A stretch of DNA of 64,000 nucleotides from Hyperoplus lanceolatus (taxonomy: Eukaryota; Chordata; Actinopteri; Uranoscopiformes; Ammodytidae). The notes under the pieces were generated by a model that saw only the letters and a program-made list of their open reading frames with translations, was not told the origin of the DNA and did not search any database. The position numbers were made by a program, and so were the translations under genes. Below, piece after piece: positions 56,333 through 64,000 of the stretch. Each line of letters opens with the position of its first letter. Positions within the stretch are counted from its first letter, which is position 1. The DNA lies in the NCBI GenBank assembly GCA_026929865.2, contig CM049407.1, positions 32,393,501 through 32,457,500 on the forward strand, written 5' to 3'.

Positions 56333-58682
56333 CAGTCCCCTCCAAAAGTATTGGAACGGTGAGGCCAATTCCTTTATTTTTGCTGTACACTAAAAACATT
56401 TTTGTTTGACACCAAGAGATGAATATGAGACAATAGATCATACTTCAGCTTTCATTTCCAGGTATTGACATCTGGATCTGATACACAACTTAGAAGATAG
56501 CATTAATTGTAAAGGAACACCACAATTTTTGGTGAGCAAAAGTATTGAAACAGATAGACTTAAAATAAATTAAAGTGAATAAAATTGTATATTTTGTCGG
56601 AAATCCTTTGCTTGCAAAAACCACATCAAGCCTGTGACCCATTGACATCACCAAACTTTTGCATTCTTCTTTTGTGATGCTTTTCCAGGCATTCACCGCA
56701 GCCTCTTTTAGTTGCCATTTGTTTTGGGGGGTTACTCTCTTCACTCTCCTCTTTAGCAGGTACAATGCATGCTCTAAAGCAGTGCTTCTCAAATGGTGGG
56801 GGTCGCGGTGGGGTCTCAGGGGGGGCGCGAGCGGCAGGGGGGACTTAGTGTTTTTTTTTTTTTAATATATATATATATTTTTTTCTTAAATAAACATTGT
56901 ACCAAGGGTCAGAAGTGTAACAGAATTTAGATCTTACAAAGAAAGGGAGTATCCACTCATTGGACAGAAGGCTGTCAACATCTTACTACCCTTTGCCACA
57001 TCCTATCTGTGTGAGATGGGCTTTTCCACTGTTGCTGCACTCAAGACAAAGTACAGGTCCCAGCTTAACATTGAGCAAGAGTTAAGAGTAGCAGTATCAA
57101 GTTTGAAGCCCAGATTTGGAATGATGTGCACTGCAAAGAGGGCTCACTGCAGCCACTAGAATACAGAGCAAATTGTATTTTTGTGTATTATAAGCAGAAT
57201 GTGTTCATATAAAACAGACAAATAGGGAAATAAGTTCAAAATAATTGTGAAGGTGAATTTAGTTATATTAAAAAAGCTCAAACTGATGTAGCTGCCAGTT
57301 TCAAATAGTTCAGGGTTCAAGGCTTTTTTAATGTCTTGTGTTATGTTCAGGGAAAGTATGCAAATTGTACATTACATATTGTTGCAAATGTTGCACACAA
57401 AGAGTAATGTTTATTTTTAAGTCATATATATTTTTGAAAGGGAATAAGCTGATGAAGCTGACTGACAAGTGACCAATGTTTACTGTTTAAAAATGTTATT
57501 AATTAAATGAAAACCCCAGTGAATCATTTGCTCTTGTTTCTGTGTTTTGAGATTCACACAGACTGAACGGTCTTGTTTAAATGTTACAAATTGAGTTAAT
57601 AAACCTGGAAATTGTTTTAAGATGTTGCAGATGTCAGCAAATTGTATTAATCTATTTTAATAATAAGGTGATTGTATGCAGAATGCTGGTGCTAGCAACT
57701 CAAACTCATATATAACTCTTATACAGATAAATAAATAAATATTAGCAGGTTCTCAATAGTATTTCAATTTAGGGGGGTCGCGAAAAAATTTCAGTCTCCT
57801 AGGGGGGGCATGACAGAAAATAATTGAGAAGCACTGCTCTAAAGGGTTTAAGTCTGGAAATTGACTTGGCAAATCTTAAACCTTCCACTTCAAGACATTG
57901 ATGAACTCCTTTGTTGTTTTTGCAATGTGTTTTGGGTCATTATCTTGCTGCATGATGGAGGATCTACCAATCAGATTGGTTGCATCTTTCTTTAAACTGG
58001 CAGATAAAATGTTTCTGTAGACTTCTGAGTTCATTTTGCTGCTGCCATCATGTGTTACTGTGTAGTTGTCAAGATGAACCTTTACCAAAGTGATGTAAAG
58101 GCTAAAGTTTGGTGAAAGAAAGGATCAGCTTATAATCCCAAACATACAAGCTCATCTGGTAAACACGGTGGAGGCAATGTCATGGCTTGGGTTCGCATGG
58201 CTTCTTCTGGGATGGGCTCATTAATCTTCATTGATTATGTAACACATGATGGCAACAGCAACATTAACTCGGAAGTCTACAGAAACATTTTGTCTGCCAA
58301 TTTAAGGAAAGATGCAACTAAACTGTTTGGAAGATCCTCCATCATGCAGCAAGATAATGACCCAAAACACAACAAAGGAGTTAATCTGGGGCAAGAAGTG
58401 GAAGGTTTTAGACTGGCCAAGTCAATCTCCAAACTTAAACCCTATAGAGCATGCATTTTACCTGCCAAAGAGTAGACTTAAGAGAGTAACCCCCTAACCA
58501 AACCGCAATTCAAAGAGGCTGCAGTGAAAGCCTAGAAAAGCATCACAAAAGAAGAATGCAAAAGTTTGGTGATGTCAATGGGTCACAGGCTTGATGCGAC
58601 AACATATTAAGTTTTATTCACTTTCATTTATTTTAAGTCTATCTGTTCCAATACTTTTGCTCACCTGAAAATGTGGTGTTCC
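56333..58682. mobile_element. Palindromic Tc1 derivative (two 3' halves)
   Basis: The left terminus is CAGTCCCCTCCAAAAGTATT after TA. The left arm on the minus strand encodes SEVYRNILSASLKKDATNLI, IMQQDNDPKH and ALYLLKRRVKRVTPQ. The right arm on the plus strand encodes SEVYRNILSANLRKDATKLF, IMQQDNDPKH and matching 3' sequence up to CCAATACTTTTGCTCACC. The turn is at about 58090-58180. The right terminal repeat is replaced by a CCGTA-type end at 58683. The left arm is split by the hAT at 56780-57836. Confidence 0.88.
56780..57836 (+). mobile_element. 1,057-bp hAT element with C-terminal transposase piece
   Basis: Ends are CAGTGCTTCTCAAATGG and AATTGAGAAGCACTG, flanked by perfect CTCTAAAG (56772-56779 and 57837-57844). 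About 56950-57160 encodes LPFATSYLCEMGFSTVAALK, TKYRSQLNIEQELRVAVSSL and KPRFGMMCTAKRAHCSH. This matches the hAT C-terminal dimerisation region. The rest of the transposase is missing. Confidence 0.9.
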
Positions 58683-58734
58683 TTCGCACTTAAATCTGGT
58701 TTTTAAGTGTGCCTTATAGAGCGGAAAATACGGT
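58683..58734. mobile_element. Lone right end of a CCGTA-type element
   Basis: GTGCCTTATAGAGCGGAAAA followed by TACGGTA matches the right end of the element at 21792-25284. Confidence 0.6.
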
Positions 58735-59330
58735 AATATGTATTTATTCAATGAATGATCCCAATAAAACAAATGCAGAAAAATATAAATCAATAACTAA
58801 AAAAATGGAAAATGACAGGTGGGTCTAGTCCTGTGTTCTGAGTCTTTAAGGGTCCTGTGTTCTTACCCCCATACTGTGTTTTAATCTAACTGGTTCTATC
58901 TGTCATTTGAATGTTAATTAAAACATTATGAATTATATGTTGTATTTGATCAGAGTTACTTTCAAGTGTATTGACCAAACCCCGTTATTCTGTTAATAGT
59001 CAAACATTAGTTCTGGATTATGTGGTTTTCAGGCTAGCTGTCAGGATTCTAACTGTTACAACATGTGTTGTTACGGTAGTTTCAGAGTGGAAAAAGTAAG
59101 TGGATCAGTTTACCCCTGAGCTGGGGTAAAGTGAGACACAAGACATCTTTTTTTTTAAACAATCATATTTTCAATGCCCTTTGTCCTGAATAAATTCTGA
59201 TAATTTCCATTGCTAGGAAGGAAACATACTGAATTAATAGAAAATGTGTACATTTTACTGATAAATCATTTTAGCTCACTTCGAGGGGAGCAAATGTAAA
59301 AAGTGTCTCACTTTACCCCACTCTCCCCTA

Positions 59331-59684
59331 CATCATTTGCATGTGAAGTTGGTACAACAGGTTCATACCCAGGTATTTCCTTACAGACACAACCACACCA
59401 AGAAACCCAAACCACTTGCTCTGATAAAAGTTAGAACGGATATCTACTAAGCACTTAACATAACCTTCAACATTCAAAAAGTGAAGCACTGTGAATAATT
59501 TCCGTATGCACTGTAATTATTTTTAGTTTTAATTCTCACAAATTCAGACACAAAAAATCCAAGTACACAATATCATAATATGTATTCTAATTGCTTTACT
59601 CAATAAGCACAATTCAAATAGAGTACATTTTTGTTGCTCAAATTGCCTACATTAACATATTAAAAAACATTGCTGCTGGTCAAA
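59331..59684. other. hlcs intron, nothing recognised
   Basis: AT-rich sequence. Confidence 0.45.
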
Positions 59685-61295
59685 CAGTGTTGTGCGAAAG
59701 TTTGTGAACCCCTTGAGCCTTTTGGAATTTTATTTATTTTAACCATTATTAACACATTTTTTTCAATACCAGTATTTTTTATATGAAATAACAGATGTTT
59801 GTTTATCAATTCAACATTTTTCTTTTCCAGAAATCAATTGTTAAAATAGATAAAACAAATGATTTGACAAATGGTGTGTGTGCAAACGTTTGTGAACCCT
59901 AAGCTGCATTGCTTAAATCGAGCAAGGTAAACACAATCAGGTGGGCCAAACTGATTGATGAAATAGACCAATGTAGTGAGAGATCTTTAGGGAAGAAATT
60001 GGGCGCCACTAGATAAAACAAAGATAAAACCAGGTCAGTTTAGGCTCACCAAACTGAACCCATACAGGTCAGACATGCTCAAAGGGGAAACAATCTCAGA
60101 GGATCTCAGGAATAGAGTTTTGATGTTGCACATTTGTCTGGGGACAGCTATACATTCGTATAAAAAAGTTTGAGCTCCATCGGCCCACCGTGAGGCAAAT
60201 CATCTACAAATGGAGAGCTTTAAGAGTGTCTTAACATCTGCCTAGAAGTGGACTTCCTTCAACAATATCTTCAAGCACCACAAGAAAAGGGATTTTTCAG
60301 GTAAAAGCCAACCCAAACATTACATCTGGAGATTTGCAGACCATTTGCCATCACCATTCTTCACTTGGGAGAAGGTTCTGTTGGTGGTAGGAAGAGTTGC
60401 GTTTTTGCCCAAACATGGCGGTTTTGGTTATGACCAAACAGATCAATTTTGGACTTATCTGTCCACAGAATAAGACTTCAGGTATCTCCAGGTGCTCTCT
60501 GGCAAAGCTGTGACAAGCAGTTTTGTTCTTTTTTGAGAGCAGAGGCTTCTTCAGCAACCCTCCCTTGAAAGCCATGTTGACTGAGTTTTCTTCTTATTGT
60601 GGAACCATGCACATCTGTCCCAGATGTTGCAAGAGAGGTCTGCAAATCATTAGATGTAATGTGTGGGTTGGCTTTTAACTAAAAAAATACTTTTCTTGTG
60701 GCGCTTGAAGATATTTTTGAAGGAAGTCCACTTCTAGGCAGATGTTCAGGCACTCTTAAAGCTCTCCATTTGTAGATGATTTGCCTCACGGTGGACCGAT
60801 GGAGCTCAAACTTTTTTTGAATTAATTTATAGCTGTCCCCAGACAAATGTGCAGCATCACAACTCTATTCCTGAGATCTTCTGAGATTTTTTACCCTTTT
60901 AGCATGTCTGACCTGTATGTGTTCAGTTTGGTGGGCCTAAACTGACCTGGTTTTATCCGTGTTTTATCTAGTGGCGCCCAATTTCTTCCATAAAGATCTC
61001 TCATTACATTGGTCTATTTCATCAATCAATTTGGCCCACCTGATTGTGTTTACCTTGCTCGATTTAAGCAATGCAGCTTAGGGTTCACAAACTTTTGCAC
61101 ATACAACATTTGTCAAATAATTTGTTTTATCTATTTTAACAATTGATTTCTGGAAAAGAAAAATGTTGAATGGATAAACAAACATCTGTTATTTCATATA
61201 AAAAATACTGGTATTGAAAAAAATGAATTAATAATGGTTAACATAAATAAAATTCCAAAAGACTCAAGGGGTTCACAAACTTTCGCACAACACTG
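59685..61295. mobile_element. Palindromic Tc1 derivative (two 5' halves)
   Basis: Both outer ends are CAGTGTTGTGCGAAAGTTTG. TA is kept on the right (61296-61297) but is AA on the left. The arms (59685-60340 and 60635-61295) are inverted copies of the element's 5' half (CCCACCGTGAGGCAAATCAT and ATGATTTGCCTCACGGTGG). The spacer at 60341-60634 encodes on the minus strand part of the transposase centre (MAFKGGLLKKPLLSKKNKTA and CHSFAREHLEIPEVLFCGQI). No C-terminal half is present. Confidence 0.88.
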
Positions 61296-61514
61296 TATGT
61301 CTGAAAGTTGAGATGACGCAATCAGTTTTGTAAATCGTAAGATATATAAAGACAATTATAAGAAGCTATTGATAATCATCAAATGTTCTAAAAAATGTGT
61401 TTCTTTTCTGTTAACAAAAATCTTTGGATTTTGGACAGTTGGATGGACAAATAAGATTTTTAGGACATAACATTCGATTTTAAGAAAATATTATTTAATT
61501 AATTTTAAAGACCA

Positions 61515-62238
61515 GGGGCCATATTACAGAAACTTCCTATCTTAAGTCCTAATTTAAGATAGAAAAGTCTAAGATAGGATTTTCTCTGATTTGGTAATAC
61601 AGAAACAAATCCTAACTAACTTTAGGAATCCTATCCTAAGTCTGTTTAGGAAATCCTAACTGCTAAATCAAACGTCGGTTTGCAGCATTTCTGTCTGTTG
61701 CATAGCAACTGACAATGTTCTATCTCAACTGACTCTCAGCCCCAGCCTGACAGTATTGTGTAGGCTCACAGCTAACTTTGCTTTATGGAGCAGAAAAGGC
61801 CTTTGACCTTAAAATAGACAAGTTTGAGGTGTTGGTGACATCTGTGGAGAGGGTGAAGGAAGTTTTGTCTCCAACATTTTTTTTGTTATTTTTTTTAAGA
61901 TTAATTTCGGGTCATTCAATAGCATTTCAATAAATACATTAGCTATGTCTCCATTGACTTGGTTTAATATTAGAAAACACAGTTAGTCTGGGTCCAACTG
62001 AAAAGTTAGGCTGGCTGAAGGGTTATCCTAAAGTTAGGAGACTTTTTGTAAGATTCTGGGCAATTAGGATGCTTCTGTAATACACTTTTCCTATCTTGAA
62101 TTAAGAAAGGAACATTGACTTAGAAACTGTCAATCTGTAATGGCTATTCTCCTAAATCAGGTCCTAACTCTAATTACCATGGTAACCATACAGTTACGAT
62201 AGGAATTGTGAGTTAGGAAGTTTCTGTAATACGGCCCC
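61515..62238. mobile_element. 724-bp MITE (GGGGCCATATTACAG)
   Basis: Ends are GGGGCCATATTACAGAAACT and AGTTTCTGTAATACGGCCCC, inverted. Internally CCTAACT/AGTTAGG words recur in both orientations. No protein. The target duplication was not resolved. Confidence 0.8.
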
Positions 62239-62293
62239 AGACATCTAATAAAAACAAAATCTACAGATAAAGTCAAAATCAAAAGTAGGACTA

Positions 62294-64000
62294 CAGTCAT
62301 ATGAAAAAGTTTGGGACCCCCTTCTAATTTTGGGGATTTTTGTTCATCATTAGATGGGATTTCAAAGAAGCAAATTCCTTTTCATATATGACATACCTTA
62401 GGGAAACAGAAGCAATTCAGCTGTGTCATTTTGTTTATTGGAATAATAGAAAATATGCAATAGGCATCATAACAAAATTTGACTGGTGCATAAATTTGGG
62501 CACCCCAAAAGAAAAATTACATCAGTACTTACAGTCATATGAAAAAGTTTGGGAACCCCTCTCAGCCGGCATTATAATTGACTCTGCTTTCACAAAAAAA
62601 AAGATAAAAGTGGTATGTCTTTAATTTACCAGGAACAGCTAAGTACTGGGATGTTTTCCAAACAAAGATTTTTTGAAAATAGTATTTGGTTGGATGAAAT
62701 AAAATTAAATGTGAAAAACTGGCTGTGCAAAAATATAGGAACCCTTGTGGTTTTGTTGATTTTAATGACTAACAGTATGTAAAACTGATGACTTTAAACA
62801 CAAAATTGGTTGGATTATGTTGTTAAGCCTTCAACCTCATAGAAATGTCTGTTTAATCATGAGAAAAGGTATTTTAGGTGCCTAAATGCAAGTTGCACTT
62901 CTCTTTGACTCTCTGCTGAAGTGAGACAGAATGGGATCATCAAAGCAGCTCCCAAAAGATCTGAAAAACAAATTATTCATTGTCATGGTTTAGGGGAAGG
63001 CTACAAGAAGCTTTCCCAAAGGTTTCAATTGTCAGTTTCGACTGTAGGGAACGTTGTCAGGAAATGGAAGGACACAGGCACAGTGGCAGTTAAACCCAGG
63101 CATGGCAGACCAAGAAAAATACAGGAGCGGCATAGGCTGAGGATTGTGAGAATGGTTGCACACAACCCACAGATCACCTCCAAAGACCTGCAAGAACATC
63201 TGGCTGCAGATTGTGTATCTGTACATCGTTCAACAATTCAGCGCAATTTGCACCAAAACATCTGTATGGCCGGGTGATGAGGAGGAAGCCCTTTCTGCGC
63301 CCACGCCACAGATACAGTGGCATGGAGTATGCAAAAGCTCATTTAGACAAGCCAGATTCATATTGGAAGAAAATGCTTTGGACTGATGAGACAAAAATTA
63401 ATAAATCTGGTCATTATAAAAAGCGCTTTGCATGGCGAAAGAAGAAAACTGCATTCCAAGAAAAACGCCTGCTACCTACTGTCAAATTTGGTCATGCTGT
63501 GGCCACTTCAGGGACTGGGGCCCTGGTTAAAGTCGATAGTCGGATGAATTCAACCCAGTTTCAACAGATTATTCAGGATAATGTTCAAGGATCAGTCACA
63601 AAGTTGAAGTTGCGCAGGGGTTGGATATTCCAACAAGACAATGATCCTTAACACAGTTCAAATTCCTGCAGAGGGAAAAGTACAATGTTCTGATATGGCC
63701 TTTGCAGTCCAATGACTTGAATATCATCGAAAATCTATGGGATGATTTGAAGCGGGCTTTCCATGCTCGGCAGCCATCACATTCAACTGAACTGGATCGC
63801 TTTAGTATGTAAGAATGTTCAAAATACCTCCATCCAGGATCCAGACACTCATCACAGGCTACCGAAGGCGTCTAGAGGCTGTTATTTTTGCAAAAGGAGG
63901 CTCAACTAAGTACTGATGTCATTTTTCTGTTGCCCAAATTTATGCACCAGTCAAATTTTGTTATGATGCCTATTGCATATTTTCTATTATTCCAATAAAC
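62294..64000 (+). mobile_element. Tc1-like element with IR/DR ends, cut by window edge
   Basis: The outer terminus CAGTCATATGAAAAAGTTTG follows TA at 62292-62293, and the same word recurs as an inner direct repeat at 62532, about 237 bp in. The right inverted repeat (from about 63930) complements 62435-62508. Transposase: helix-turn-helix around YKKLSQRFQLSVSTVGNVV, the GRPRKI hook, then a frameshift near 63245; WTDETKINKSG (first Asp), FQQDNDP (second Asp) with a stop after it, and a Glu region (NIIENLWDD) in another frame. It is inactive. Confidence 0.9.

Larger units (their letters stand above)
55814..59330. mobile_element. TIR element with GGGGTAAAGTGAGAC subterminal repeats
   Basis: Ends are TAGGGGAGAACGAGGTAATG and CTTTACCCCACTCTCCCCTA. 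The outermost TA could be the target duplication. The word GGGGTAAAGTGAGAC or close variants recurs near 55833, 56190, 56211, 59125 and inverted at 59303. The interior is occupied by a palindromic Tc1 (56333-58682), itself split by a hAT, and by a CCGTA-type end. No own transposase was seen. Confidence 0.7.

Noticed and set aside
48321-64000. Further upstream hlcs exons
   Set aside because: I looked for the N-terminal and linker region of HLCS on the minus strand and could not recognise any; small exons may have been missed.

Overview
The window looks like a transposon-rich stretch of a teleost fish nuclear genome. The genes are split by GT-AG introns. Most of the DNA is repeats of kinds abundant in fish: many Tc1/mariner relatives, hAT elements, tRNA-derived SINEs, CR1/L2-like and L1-like LINEs, short terminal-inverted-repeat (TIR) elements and long CA/AT/ATCT microsatellites. 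There is no bacterial-style gene packing. The species cannot be named from the sequence.

Two host genes are supported, facing each other tail to tail. On the + strand, two coding exons of sim2 (a bHLH-PAS transcription factor) lie at 3766-4069 and 7597-8186. They encode only the C-terminal region, and the rest of the gene lies left of the window. On the - strand, hlcs (holocarboxylase synthetase, a biotin-protein ligase) has exons at 48253-48320, 27779-27939, 27418-27532, 19510-19670, 19149-19263, 15039-15252 and 14654-14825 (stop). The sim2/hlcs pairing matches the order known on human chromosome 21. The long N-terminal part of hlcs lies beyond the right edge or was not recognised.

The main finding is inside hlcs. 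A segment of 6.0-6.9 kb carrying two catalytic-core exons is present twice in tandem (18777-25649 and 27046-33067), nearly identical. The exon pair is 276 bp (92 codons), bounded by phase-1 introns on both sides and with intact splice sites, so it could be spliced in once, alternatively, or twice in frame. An 855 bp Tc1-type element sits in one copy, and the other copy keeps the empty TA target. The two copies are separated by a LINE fragment truncated at both ends. The duplication could be real and recent, or the assembly could have placed two haplotypes in tandem; sequence alone does not decide.

Layout: 1-8.2 kb, sim2 introns and exons with a foldback element, a TTAA-flanked element, a tRNA-Gln-like gene and a tRNA-Leu pseudogene; 8.2-14.6 kb, intergenic with LINE, Tc1 and SINE fragments; 14.6-33 kb, hlcs exons with the duplicated, deeply nested transposon block; 33-48 kb, one very large hlcs intron with giant foldbacks (33563-37812 and 43529-47274), a palindromic Tc1, and 9-bp-TSD elements; 48.3 kb, another hlcs exon; 48.3-64 kb, nested Tc1 palindromes and hATs with no recognised exon, ending in an IR/DR-type Tc1 cut by the window edge. 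Four different Tc1 families each occur as a derivative whose two halves are inverted copies of the same end.
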